A stretch of DNA of 64,000 nt from positions 323,458-387,457 of the forward strand of contig JAHDIK010000001.1 in assembly GCA_020630795.1 (NCBI GenBank). The letters run 5' to 3'. Within the stretch, counting starts at the first letter, position 1. Every line of letters starts with the position of its first letter. Of this stretch, positions 56,615-64,000 are shown piece by piece. Below the pieces are notes generated by a model. That model saw only the letters and a list, made by a program, of their open reading frames with translations. It did not search any database and had not been told where the DNA came from. The DNA is from Colwellia sp. Lineage in GTDB: Bacteria; Pseudomonadota; Gammaproteobacteria; Enterobacterales; Alteromonadaceae. The position numbers and the translations under genes were made by a program.

Positions 56615-57364
56615 ATGATAGAAGTAAACAATTTACACAAGTCTTTTTCTGGCGCCAAAAAGCAGCAAGTTAAAGCGTTAAAAGGGTTATCTTTTCAAGC
56701 GAAAGATGGCGAAATAACCGGTATTTTAGGCCCTAATGGTGCGGGTAAAACAACCTGTTTACGCACTTTGTACGGTTTATTAAAGGCCGATGAAGGTTCA
56801 GCAATTATTGATGGCATTAAAGTTACCGAAAATCCACTTGAGGCTCGAGCAAAATTAGGAATATTTCCTGATAAATTCGGCTTGTATGAACGGCTAACGG
56901 CATACGAGCAAATTGATTATTTTGCCAGTATTCATGGGTTACAGGGGAATGAAAAGCATCAAGCTATCGAATCTATTATTCAAGATTTAGAAATGGAGGA
57001 GCTTGCTCACAGGAAAACGCAGGGTTTTTCTCAAGGTCAACGTATGAAGGTTACGTTAGCTCAAGCGTTAGTTCATAAGCCTCAAAATTTTGTATTAGAT
57101 GAACCTACACGTGGTTTAGATGTAATGAGCACACGTGTGTTGCGTAATTTTTTAGCTAAATATAAAGAGAAGGGACATTGTATTTTGTTTTCATCACACG
57201 TGATGCAAGAAGTCGCGGCATTATGTGATCGTGTCATCATTGTTGCTGGCGGGAAGTTAGCCGCAGAAGGAACACCGCAAGAGCTTTGCGATTTAGCTGG
57301 CGAGCCATTACTGGAAGATGCTTTTGTTAAGTTAATTGGTTCTGACGAAGGAGTTGCCGCATGA
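56615..57364 (+). CDS. ABC exporter ATPase (NatA-like)
   Basis: A 249-residue ABC ATPase. Walker A is GPNGAGKTTCLR, the signature region is the degenerate GFSQGQRMKVTLAQA (Ser-Gln-Gly instead of Ser-Gly-Gly), Walker B is NFVLDEPTRGLD, and the switch is LFSSHVMQEVAAL. The degenerate signature with DEPTRGLD fits the NatA group of sodium or drug efflux ATPases. It is the second gene of a hydrolase-NatA-NatB operon and overlaps the permease gene by four bases. Confidence 0.9.
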   Translation: MIEVNNLHKSFSGAKKQQVKALKGLSFQAKDGEITGILGPNGAGKTTCLRTLYGLLKADEGSAIIDGIKVTENPLEARAKLGIFPDKFGLYERLTAYEQIDYFASIHGLQGNEKHQAIESIIQDLEMEELAHRKTQGFSQGQRMKVTLAQALVHKPQNFVLDEPTRGLDVMSTRVLRNFLAKYKEKGHCILFSSHVMQEVAALCDRVIIVAGGKLAAEGTPQELCDLAGEPLLEDAFVKLIGSDEGVAA

Positions 57365-58524
57365 TGCAGTTTAAAGCGTTGTTAATTAAAGAGCTTAAAG
57401 AAGCTTTCCGTGACAAACGTGCGTTAATGGTTGCAATGACAATGGCATTAATGGCTCCTATTATGATCATGGTGTTGTCTAAAACGATGATCAAAGAAAT
57501 GATCGAAACACCTCCAATTTATTTAAATATATCGGGAGGGGAGTTCGCGCCCAAGCTTATAAAACAACTTAAAGACAACAATATTTTTTCACTTGAAGAA
57601 GCTGACAATAAAGATAAAGGCGTATGGAAAGAGCGTAATGTAGGGCTTATTATTCCTGAAGATTTTGCTCAAAACATGATGGAAGGTAAAGTTATCGAAG
57701 TTGTTTTACGAGCCGATTACAGTGAAAAAGCATTAAACTCTCCATTGCGACGAGTAAAAACTGAAATAAGAATGTATGCGCAAAGTATTGGCGCTAAGCG
57801 ACTGATAGTGAGGGGAATAGATCCTCGTATTCTCCAACCTATAAAAATCGCAGAGCAAGATACGGCGAAGCCGAGCAGCAATGCAGTGTTTATATCCATG
57901 ATGCTAGGTTTGTATGTGTTAATGGCAGCATTTATGTCGGGGCTATCTGTAGCGATTGACTCTAGTGCTGGTGAGCGTGAAAGAAATGTTTTAGAGATGT
58001 TGCTATGTCAGCCCGTGAGTACCTTAAAAATAGTATGTGCAAAATTATGTTGTGCAAGTGCCATATCAATTTTAGGGGTAATATTAACCTTAGTGTTAAC
58101 CTCATTTTCAGTAGGATTTGTTGACCTTACTAAAATAGGCGCAACGTTTAATTTAGATGCGTACATGGTTATCATCATTGTATTGATGCTTCTTCCAATC
58201 AGTTTCTTCGCTTCGGCACTTCAGTTGTTTGTATCGTTTCAGGCAAAAAGTTTTAAAGAAGCGCAATCAACCGTTAGCATGATTATTATGCTACCGGCGA
58301 TGATCCCTGTCGCATTAATGTTTATTGACAACAAACCTAAATGGCTAGACTGGTTGCCTGTATCTGGACAGTCTTTGTTGATGGACGATTTATTTAAAGG
58401 CTTGCCCGTAAATTGGGCAGCGTACGCAGCAACAGCAGCGGTAACAATAGCAATTACCGTTGTGTTAGTGGCAATTCTTTCTTACCGATTGAAGTCAGAA
58501 AAAGTCGTGTTAGCGCTTAGCTAA
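57361..58524 (+). CDS. ABC exporter permease (NatB-like, ABC-2 type)
   Basis: A 387-residue permease of the ABC-2 type. The N-terminal FKALLIKELKEAFRDKRAL is the usual cytoplasmic elbow; a membrane helix at about 20-40 precedes a large extracytoplasmic domain (about 45-170). Five further hydrophobic segments start near residue 180, with SAGERERNVLEMLLCQPVS in a cytoplasmic loop. NatAB of Bacillus exports sodium; relatives remove drugs or peptides. The adjacent secreted peptidase suggests an envelope or peptide-related job, which is only an inference. Confidence 0.88.
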   Translation: MMQFKALLIKELKEAFRDKRALMVAMTMALMAPIMIMVLSKTMIKEMIETPPIYLNISGGEFAPKLIKQLKDNNIFSLEEADNKDKGVWKERNVGLIIPEDFAQNMMEGKVIEVVLRADYSEKALNSPLRRVKTEIRMYAQSIGAKRLIVRGIDPRILQPIKIAEQDTAKPSSNAVFISMMLGLYVLMAAFMSGLSVAIDSSAGERERNVLEMLLCQPVSTLKIVCAKLCCASAISILGVILTLVLTSFSVGFVDLTKIGATFNLDAYMVIIIVLMLLPISFFASALQLFVSFQAKSFKEAQSTVSMIIMLPAMIPVALMFIDNKPKWLDWLPVSGQSLLMDDLFKGLPVNWAAYAATAAVTIAITVVLVAILSYRLKSEKVVLALS

Positions 58525-58554
58525 TCATGAATTAATACTGCATAAATTACCTTG

Positions 58555-58582
58555 AAGGCTCTCAATTTTGAGGGCCTTTTTT
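58555..58582 (+). terminator. terminator of the hydrolase-NatAB operon
   Basis: AAGGCTCTCAA at 58555-58565 pairs with TTGAGGGCCTT at 58568-58578 (one G-T pair) and runs into T's, 30 bases past the permease stop. Confidence 0.82.
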
Positions 58583-58598
58583 ATGGGGCTGTTATTTC

Positions 58599-58706
58599 AA
58601 TATGTTGTTTTGTGTTATTTTATTGTTATATATTTTGTTTTGTTTATTTTTTTTGTTTTTTATTTGTTGTTTTTGTGGTTTATTTGAATTATATTTTTAT
58701 TGGTAT
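58599..58706 (+). repeat. C-free, T-rich low-complexity tract upstream of glyA
   Basis: 108 consecutive bases contain no C on the plus strand, with repeated TTTTGTT and TTTATT units. It fills about a third of the 365-base gap 58525-58889 between the natB terminator and glyA. The remainder holds the glyA leader, in which I see no riboswitch and no clear operator. Confidence 0.7.
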
Positions 58707-58889
58707 CTTCGTGATATTGGCTTTTTAAGCTATTAAAGAGCACGAGATATAAAAGATTACTAAATGAACTAACATTTGTTGGTTTTTACATGTACAAAAT
58801 AGCCAGTTTGAGGCAGAATACGCCGCATAAAATTTGTTGAATTTATCCAGCCTGATTAACGCTATTGGCTGACTACTTGAGGATTTAAA

Positions 58890-60146
58890 ATGCTTACTCG
58901 TGATATGAATATTGCTGACTTCGATGCTGAATTGTTTGATGCAATTACAAAAGAAACAGTTCGCCAAGAAGAGCACGTTGAACTAATCGCTTCAGAAAAC
59001 TACTGTAGTGCTCGTGTACTTGAAGCTCAAGGTTCGCAGTTAACCAATAAATATGCTGAAGGCTACCCAGGAAAACGTTACTACGGCGGATGTGAATACG
59101 TAGACGTTGCAGAGCAATTGGCTATCGAACGTGCTAAAGAGTTATTTGGTGCAACATACGCTAACGTACAGCCACATGCTGGTTCTCAAGCAAACGCTGC
59201 TGTGTTCCAAGCACTTGTTAAGCCAGGCGGAAAAGTACTAGGTATGAGCTTAGCTCACGGTGGTCACTTAACTCATGGTTCACACGTAAACTTTTCAGGT
59301 AAGTCATACGAAGCTATTCAATATGGTTTGAACGACGAAACTGGTTTAATTGATTACGAAGAAATTGAACGTTTAGCGGTTGAACACAAACCTGAAATGA
59401 TTATCGGTGGTTTCTCAGCATACTCAGGTATCGTTGATTGGGCTCGTATGCGTGAAATTGCAGATAAAGTAGACGCTTACTTTATGGTTGATATGGCTCA
59501 CGTTGCTGGTTTAGTTGCTGCTGGTTTATATCCTAACCCAGTTCCTCACGCACATGTTGTTACAACAACTACACACAAAACATTAGCTGGCCCACGTGGC
59601 GGGTTAATTATTTCTGGTTGTGACGATGAAGATGTTTATAAAAAATTAAACAGTGCAGTATTCCCTGGTGGTCAAGGTGGCCCATTAATGCACGTTATTG
59701 CTGCTAAAGCAGTAGCATTTAAAGAAGCATTACAACCAGAGTTTAAAGTTTATCAGCAAAACGTTTTAGATAACGCAAAAGCAATGGTAGCGGTACTTCA
59801 AGAGCGTGGTTATAAAGTTGTTTCAAACAAAACAGACAACCACTTATTGTTACTAGACCTAATTGATAAAGACATTACAGGTAAAGATGCTGATGCTGCG
59901 TTAGGTCGTGCACACATTACAGTTAACAAAAACTCTGTACCAAACGATCCACGTTCTCCGTTTGTTACATCTGGTCTTCGTTTAGGTACTCCTGCAATTA
60001 CTCGTCGTGGTTTTGGTTTAGAAGAAACAAAAGCACTTACAGGTTGGATTTGTGACATTCTTGATGACATCAACAACGAAGACACAATTGCAGCAGTTCA
60101 AGGTAAAGTTAAAGAACTTTGTTCGCGCTTCCCGGTTTACGGTTAA
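58890..60146 (+). CDS. glyA: serine hydroxymethyltransferase GlyA
   Basis: A 418-residue PLP enzyme that interconverts serine and glycine and supplies methylene-tetrahydrofolate. [19 protein letters not shown] at the start, [18 protein letters not shown], the PLP-binding Lys230 in [14 protein letters not shown], and [17 protein letters not shown] are all standard. The length equals that of the E. coli enzyme. The start is backed by GAGGA six bases ahead. Codon use is more regular than in neighbours, in line with high expression. It has its own terminator. Confidence 0.97.
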   Translation: MLTRDMNIADFDAELFDAITKETVRQEEHVELIASENYCSARVLEAQGSQLTNKYAEGYPGKRYYGGCEYVDVAEQLAIERAKELFGATYANVQPHAGSQANAAVFQALVKPGGKVLGMSLAHGGHLTHGSHVNFSGKSYEAIQYGLNDETGLIDYEEIERLAVEHKPEMIIGGFSAYSGIVDWARMREIADKVDAYFMVDMAHVAGLVAAGLYPNPVPHAHVVTTTTHKTLAGPRGGLIISGCDDEDVYKKLNSAVFPGGQGGPLMHVIAAKAVAFKEALQPEFKVYQQNVLDNAKAMVAVLQERGYKVVSNKTDNHLLLLDLIDKDITGKDADAALGRAHITVNKNSVPNDPRSPFVTSGLRLGTPAITRRGFGLEETKALTGWICDILDDINNEDTIAAVQGKVKELCSRFPVYG

Positions 60147-60184
60147 TTTTTTAAACAGTAGTTTGAATTGTTAATATCGAATAG

Positions 60185-60209
60185 AATGGCCGCATTAGCG
60201 GTCATTTTT
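60185..60209 (+). terminator. terminator of glyA
   Basis: AATGGCCGC at 60185-60193 pairs with GCGGTCATT at 60198-60206 (one G-T pair) across a 4-base loop, followed by T's. It separates glyA from nrdR. Confidence 0.83.
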
Positions 60210-60240
60210 GTTTCAAGAAGCCAAATTTTCAGGAGTTTTT

Positions 60241-60696
60241 ATGTTTTGTCCTTTTTGTTCAGCAATAGACACAAAAGTTATTGATTCAAGATTGGTGGCT
60301 GACGGACATCAGGTTCGAAGAAGGCGTGAATGTTTAGCATGTCATGAACGTTATACAACGTTTGAAACTGCAGAACTTGTTATGCCTAAAATTGTAAAAC
60401 GAGATGGTTCTCGAGAACCTTTCAATGAAGATAAAATGCGTAACGGACTTGTTCGTGCACTTGAAAAAAGACCAGTGAGCGTTGAGCGAGTAGAGTTGTC
60501 TATCAATAAGGTTAAATCAACTTTAAGGGCAACAGGTGAACGCGAGGTTTCCAGTGAAATGTTAGGTAATATCATCATGGAACAGTTAAAAGAACTCGAT
60601 AAGGTTGCCTATGTGCGCTTTGCTTCAGTGTATCGTTCTTTTGAAGATATTAAAGAGTTTGGTGAAGAGATAGCGCGTTTAGGTGATACGGACTAA
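60241..60696 (+). CDS. nrdR: transcriptional repressor NrdR
   Basis: A 151-residue repressor of ribonucleotide reductase genes. The N-terminal zinc ribbon has MFCPFC and later [12 protein letters not shown], and the ATP-cone (about 48-138) has [19 protein letters not shown] and [14 protein letters not shown] start it at 60241: the ATG follows AGGAG at good spacing and begins directly at the zinc ribbon, as in all NrdR proteins. An in-frame upstream ATG at 60208 would add 11 unrelated residues. It leads the riboflavin genes, the usual order in gammaproteobacteria. Confidence 0.95.
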   Translation: MFCPFCSAIDTKVIDSRLVADGHQVRRRRECLACHERYTTFETAELVMPKIVKRDGSREPFNEDKMRNGLVRALEKRPVSVERVELSINKVKSTLRATGEREVSSEMLGNIIMEQLKELDKVAYVRFASVYRSFEDIKEFGEEIARLGDTD

Positions 60697-60703
60697 TTTA
60701 ATC

Positions 60704-61831
60704 ATGGATCGTCATTTTTCTTCCTTAGACTACACTTACATGCAACGAGCAATCAGCTTAGCTAAGCGTGGGCATTATACTACGTCACCAAACCCTCGCG
60801 TAGGTTGCGTGTTAGTTAAACATGACCAGATAATTGGTGAAGGTTATCATGTTAAAGCTGGCGAAGGTCACGCTGAAGTAAACGCTTTAAAGCAGGCAGG
60901 TAGTCAGGCTAAAGGTTGTACTGCATATGTTACGTTGGAGCCTTGTAGTCATTTCGGAAGAACGCCGCCATGTGCACAAGCATTGATTGATGCTGGCGTT
61001 AAACATGTTATTGCTGCAATGGTAGATCCTAATCCAAAAGTTTCCGGCAATGGATTAAAAATGCTAGAAGCTAACGGAATAACAACGGCTTATGGTTTAC
61101 TTGAGCAAGATGCATTGGCGTTAAACACTGGTTTTATTCACTTAATGACAACAGGCCTTCCGTATGTTCGTTGTAAGTTAGCATCGAGCCTTGATGGCAA
61201 AACCGCAATGAAAAGCGGCGAAAGTCAATGGATTACCTCGGCTGAAGCTCGAAAAAATGTTCAGAGAATTCGTGCTCAAAGCTGTGCCGTTTTAACAGGT
61301 GCTAACTCAGTTATTGTTGATAATGCAAAAATGAATGTTAGATGGTCTGAATTGGGCGAGTTACAAAGCGATTATATAGAAGAGAATGTAAGGCAACCCG
61401 TACGAGTTATTATAGATTCTCAAAATAGATTAACACCAAACCTAGGTATATTTTCTATTGAATCACCTATACTTATTTTTTGTCATACCACTGATGAAAC
61501 GCATACTTGGCCTGAATTTGTTGAACATATTAATGTGCCGCTACGCGATGCAAAGTTAGACTTAACATCGGTATTGAAAGCACTTGCAAAACGCGGTTTA
61601 AACGATGTACTTATTGAGTCGGGCGCACAGTTAGTTGGTGCATTTATCGAACAAAACCTTGCCGATGAGCTGATACTTTTTCAAGCACCCAAGTTAATGG
61701 GGGCGGATAGCCAAAGTTTAGTTGCAATGCCAAACGTTCAGCAGTTATCTGACGCTAAAGCATTAACCATTTCAGATGTACGAATGGTCGGAAAAGATAT
61801 TCGTATAACGGCTAAAATTAGTAAAAATTAG
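60704..61831 (+). CDS. ribD: bifunctional riboflavin deaminase/reductase RibD
   Basis: A 375-residue enzyme for the second and third steps of riboflavin synthesis. The N-terminal deaminase part (about 8-140) has the zinc ligands HAEVNAL and PCSHFGRTPPC. The C-terminal reductase part (about 145-370) has KLASSLDGKTAMKSGESQWIT and LIESGAQLVGAFI. The start may be ATG at 60704 or GTG at 60683, which overlaps the end of nrdR; the ATG gives a length nearer to known RibD proteins. It follows nrdR directly. Confidence 0.94.
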   Translation: MDRHFSSLDYTYMQRAISLAKRGHYTTSPNPRVGCVLVKHDQIIGEGYHVKAGEGHAEVNALKQAGSQAKGCTAYVTLEPCSHFGRTPPCAQALIDAGVKHVIAAMVDPNPKVSGNGLKMLEANGITTAYGLLEQDALALNTGFIHLMTTGLPYVRCKLASSLDGKTAMKSGESQWITSAEARKNVQRIRAQSCAVLTGANSVIVDNAKMNVRWSELGELQSDYIEENVRQPVRVIIDSQNRLTPNLGIFSIESPILIFCHTTDETHTWPEFVEHINVPLRDAKLDLTSVLKALAKRGLNDVLIESGAQLVGAFIEQNLADELILFQAPKLMGADSQSLVAMPNVQQLSDAKALTISDVRMVGKDIRITAKISKN

Positions 61832-61857
61832 CATTATAAAAAACAATAAGAGATATT

Positions 61858-62517
61858 ATGTTTACAGGAATTATTGAAGCTGTTGGCCATATTCAAGCGG
61901 TGCAAGTAAATGCGCAGGGCGCTCGTATTATTGTTTCAACGGGTTCACTCGATATGAGTGATGTTAAGTTAGGCGACTCTATTGCAACTAATGGTATTTG
62001 TTTAACGGTTGTCGCGTTTGATAGCAACTCATATAGTGCTGACGTATCTAATGAAACACTTACACGTACCGGATTTGCACATTACTCTGTTGGACAAAAA
62101 GTTAATTTAGAAAAAGCCATGCTGCCAACTACACGTTTTGGTGGGCATATGGTGTCAGGGCATGTTGATGCGTTGGCAGAAATTGTAGCGGTAGAGCAAG
62201 ACGGCAATAGTATTCATTATTGGGTGTCTATGCCAGATTCTTTAGCGCCATATATCGCAGAGAAAGGCTCTGTGACGATAGACGGTACAAGCCTAACGGT
62301 AAATAGTTTAGCTGAAGATAAGTTTAGGTTAACTATCGTTCCTCACACAACAGAGCAAACAATTATTAGTAGTTATCAAGCAGGTTCTAAAGTTAACTTA
62401 GAAGTTGATTTAATTGCTCGATATATAGAAAGATTACTTACACACAAAACAGCTGAAACCAATCAGTCGTCGGGTGTTACCCGCGAGTTACTTGCTCGTA
62501 GTGGTTTTATCAAATAA
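61858..62517 (+). CDS. ribE: riboflavin synthase alpha chain RibE
   Basis: A 219-residue enzyme that dismutates two lumazines into riboflavin. The two tandem lumazine-binding halves are visible: [36 protein letters not shown] and [10 protein letters not shown] in the first, then [13 protein letters not shown] and IPHTxE-like VPHTTEQT in the second. The stop is 10 bases before the next start, so translation is probably coupled. Confidence 0.96.
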   Translation: MFTGIIEAVGHIQAVQVNAQGARIIVSTGSLDMSDVKLGDSIATNGICLTVVAFDSNSYSADVSNETLTRTGFAHYSVGQKVNLEKAMLPTTRFGGHMVSGHVDALAEIVAVEQDGNSIHYWVSMPDSLAPYIAEKGSVTIDGTSLTVNSLAEDKFRLTIVPHTTEQTIISSYQAGSKVNLEVDLIARYIERLLTHKTAETNQSSGVTRELLARSGFIK

Positions 62518-62527
62518 AGAGGTTGAA

Positions 62528-63637
62528 ATGAAACTTAACTCCCCACAAGAGATTATCGATGATATTGCTCAGGGTAAAATGGTTATTTTAATGGATGATG
62601 AAGATCGCGAAAATGAAGGCGATTTCATTATGGCTGCTGAAAAGGTAACCCCTGAGGCCATTAATTTTATGGCGACTCATGGTCGAGGTTTAATTTGTAT
62701 GCCTATGACACTTGAAAAGTGTCGCCAGTTAAAATTACCACTGATGGTAGATAATAATAACGCTCAGTTTAGTACCAACTTTACGGTTTCTATTGAAGCT
62801 GCTGAAGGAGTTACTACAGGTATATCGGCTGCAGATCGCGCTAAAACAGTTCTAGCAGCAGTAGCACCAGACGCTAATCATTTAAGCATTGTCCAACCAG
62901 GGCATATATTTCCACTAATGGCTCAAGATGGTGGCGTGTTAAATCGTGCTGGTCATACAGAAGCTGGTGTAGACTTAGCGCGTTTAGCTGGATTAGAGCC
63001 TGCATCAGTCATTGTTGAGATACTAAATGAAGATGGCACCATGGCGCGTCGTCCTGATTTAGAAGTGATTGCTGAAAAGCATGGCCTTAAAATGGGAACT
63101 ATTGCTGATTTAATTGAGTACCGTAATGCCAATGAAACCACTATTGAGCGTATTTCAGCCTGTAAACTGCCAACAGCATACGGTGAATTTGATTTAACTG
63201 TTTTTAAAGACACTATTGATGGTCAAGCTCATTTTGCATTGACTAAAGGTGAAATTAAAACAGACGAACCAACACTAGTGCGAGTGCATTTAGAAAACAC
63301 GTTTAGAGATTTACTCTTTAGCGAACGTGAGAGCATAGCCCGTTGGCCTATGGCGAATGCAATGAAACGAATTGCTGATGAAGGCGGTGTATTAGTGCTT
63401 TTAGGTAAGCATGAGTCTCCAGCATCGTTAATTGCTCAAGTTCAGAAATATGCCAAACAAGATGCAGGTGAAGTAGTTAAAGAAGTTAAGCGCCATGTAG
63501 GTTCTCGTAATGTAGGCGTTGGCTCTCAAATCCTTTCGAACTTGGGAGTAGGTAAAATGCGCTTGTTAAGTACGCAAACTAAATACCATTCATTATCAGG
63601 TTTTGGGTTAGAAGTTGTAGAATATATTGCCGAGTAG
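62528..63637 (+). CDS. ribB: 3,4-dihydroxy-2-butanone 4-phosphate synthase with degenerate RibA domain (RibBX)
   Basis: A 369-residue protein. The N-terminal DHBP synthase part (about 1-200) is complete: [20 protein letters not shown] and [16 protein letters not shown]. The C-terminal part has the length and position of GTP cyclohydrolase II but lacks its zinc Cys motif; where RibA has Ser-Glu-Cys and Cys-Asp-Cys, this has [11 protein letters not shown] and no Cys. It matches the RibBX variant described in Shewanella, which lacks cyclohydrolase activity. A separate ribA is therefore needed elsewhere. The start at 62528 follows AGAGG; a longer GTG frame would overlap ribE. Confidence 0.9.
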   Translation: MKLNSPQEIIDDIAQGKMVILMDDEDRENEGDFIMAAEKVTPEAINFMATHGRGLICMPMTLEKCRQLKLPLMVDNNNAQFSTNFTVSIEAAEGVTTGISAADRAKTVLAAVAPDANHLSIVQPGHIFPLMAQDGGVLNRAGHTEAGVDLARLAGLEPASVIVEILNEDGTMARRPDLEVIAEKHGLKMGTIADLIEYRNANETTIERISACKLPTAYGEFDLTVFKDTIDGQAHFALTKGEIKTDEPTLVRVHLENTFRDLLFSERESIARWPMANAMKRIADEGGVLVLLGKHESPASLIAQVQKYAKQDAGEVVKEVKRHVGSRNVGVGSQILSNLGVGKMRLLSTQTKYHSLSGFGLEVVEYIAE

Positions 63638-63657
63638 TTACAGCAATTAATTCAACT

Positions 63658-63684
63658 AAAACGCTACTTTAAGTAGCGTTTTTT
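63658..63684 (+). terminator. terminator after ribBX
   Basis: ACGCTACTT at 63661-63669 pairs with AAGTAGCGT at 63671-63679 and is followed by T's, 20 bases after the ribBX stop. It closes the nrdR-rib operon here, so ribH is not the next gene. Confidence 0.85.
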
Positions 63685-63825
63685 ATTTCTGTAAACTGAG
63701 TTGATTCAAATGTTTGGTGTTGAACAAATAAATTACGCACGTTAAGGTTGTTACACTGTAATACTTTGTTAGTGCTAAACATTTTAGAAGCACAGTTAAT
63801 TGAATCCCTAAAAGGAGTTATTTTT

Positions 63826-64000
63826 ATGATAGATTTTAAGAACTCAGCCGTTTTTAAGTTAAAGCCAATAGATAATGAAGACGCTAAAGAAGATTTTCAT
63901 GCGTTTTTAATAGACGGAGAGTCTATTTTTGCCACATTTAAAACGATAAGAGATCAAGTTGTATTTACCAATAAGCGTGTGATTGCGGCAAACGTACAAG
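63826..64000 (+). CDS. bacterial PH-domain protein, N-terminal part, cut by window edge
   Basis: The first 58 residues begin MIDFKNSAVFKLKPID and continue with FLIDGESIFATFKTIRDQVV and FTNKRVIAANVQ. This is the start of a bacterial PH domain (bPH family), where the IRDQVVFTNKR segment is the most conserved stretch. Such proteins are about 125 residues long and of unknown function; the rest lies outside the window. A strong AAAGGAG ribosome site stands seven bases before the ATG. It follows the ribBX terminator by about 140 bases. Confidence 0.82.
   Translation, partial: MIDFKNSAVFKLKPIDNEDAKEDFHAFLIDGESIFATFKTIRDQVVFTNKRVIAANVQ

Noticed and set aside
58525..58889. Possible glycine riboswitch ahead of glyA
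   Set aside because: None of the conserved glycine-aptamer core could be found; only a terminator and a T-rich tract are present.
58725..58976. 83-codon minus-strand frame overlapping the glyA start
   Set aside because: It covers the glyA ribosome site and first codons, has no motif, and is Cys/Phe-rich as expected of random AT-rich sequence.
60147..60720. Possible FMN riboswitch for the riboflavin genes
   Set aside because: The FMN-box sequence elements are absent before nrdR and ribD, and the gaps are too short.
1..64000. CRISPR array, insertion sequence, prophage or restriction/defence island
   Set aside because: No spaced direct repeats, transposase, integrase, phage structural or defence-type genes were found on either strand.

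Overview
The window reads as chromosomal DNA of a marine, AT-rich gammaproteobacterium of the order Alteromonadales, most like Colwelliaceae (Colwellia/Thalassotalea type). Reasons: the glyA-nrdR-ribD-ribE-ribBX order with a RibA-like domain that has lost its zinc cysteines, the abundance of large PAS/GAF hybrid kinases, a CrbS/CrbR-type acetate-switch sensor pair, a GH86-like agarase lipoprotein, and the AT-rich codon use. This is judged from gene content, not from a tree. No insertion sequence, prophage, integrase or CRISPR array is visible. The content is metabolic and regulatory.

Layout. 1-0.9 kb: the start of a DEAD-box helicase (cut by the window edge) and an alpha/beta hydrolase. 1.2-4.6 kb: a receiver-TPR protein whose phospho-acceptor Asp is replaced by Ser, then a membrane histidine kinase. 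4.7-7.0 kb (minus): a tight four-gene operon of two DUF1538 membrane proteins, a PII-like protein and a CBS-pair protein. This is an uncharacterised putative transport system and the best candidate for new biology here. 7.1-13.5 kb: an aldehyde dehydrogenase with a GntR regulator, a SulP transporter, a DUF1289 protein, tRNA-Phe, a small lipoprotein and a solitary periplasmic binding protein.

13.5-28.0 kb: an eight-gene minus-strand operon encodes a complete Liv-type ABC transporter (LivG, LivH, LivM, binding protein, LivF). Within it are a long-chain acyl-CoA-ligase-like enzyme, a PaaK-like protein with a non-canonical P-loop, and a hotdog thioesterase. A DcaP-like porin lies upstream, and a CrbS/CrbR-like pair overlapping tail to tail lies beyond it. 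Together they suggest regulated uptake and CoA-activation of carboxylic acids rather than plain amino-acid import. 28.0-31.1 kb: a GH86-like agarase/porphyranase lipoprotein and, just beyond it, the decayed end of a CBM4/9-like module, hinting at a reduced polysaccharide-use locus. 31.4-40.3 kb: a signalling block of a 1691-residue hybrid kinase, a GAF histidine kinase and an HD-GYP (c-di-GMP phosphodiesterase) response regulator.

41.3-51.8 kb (minus): a cobalamin regulon with two cobalamin riboswitches. One precedes btuB. The other precedes the operon btuD-btuC-cobT-cobS-cobU-cobC-cobQ-cobO-btuF (import, adenosylation and nucleotide-loop assembly). CbiB is not in the cluster although CobQ is. 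52.0-58.5 kb: a NIT-domain chemoreceptor, a PhzF-like isomerase, and a TAP-family hydrolase joined to a NatAB-like ABC exporter. 58.9-64.0 kb: glyA, then nrdR-ribD-ribE-ribBX ending in a strong terminator, then the start of a bacterial PH-domain gene cut by the window edge.
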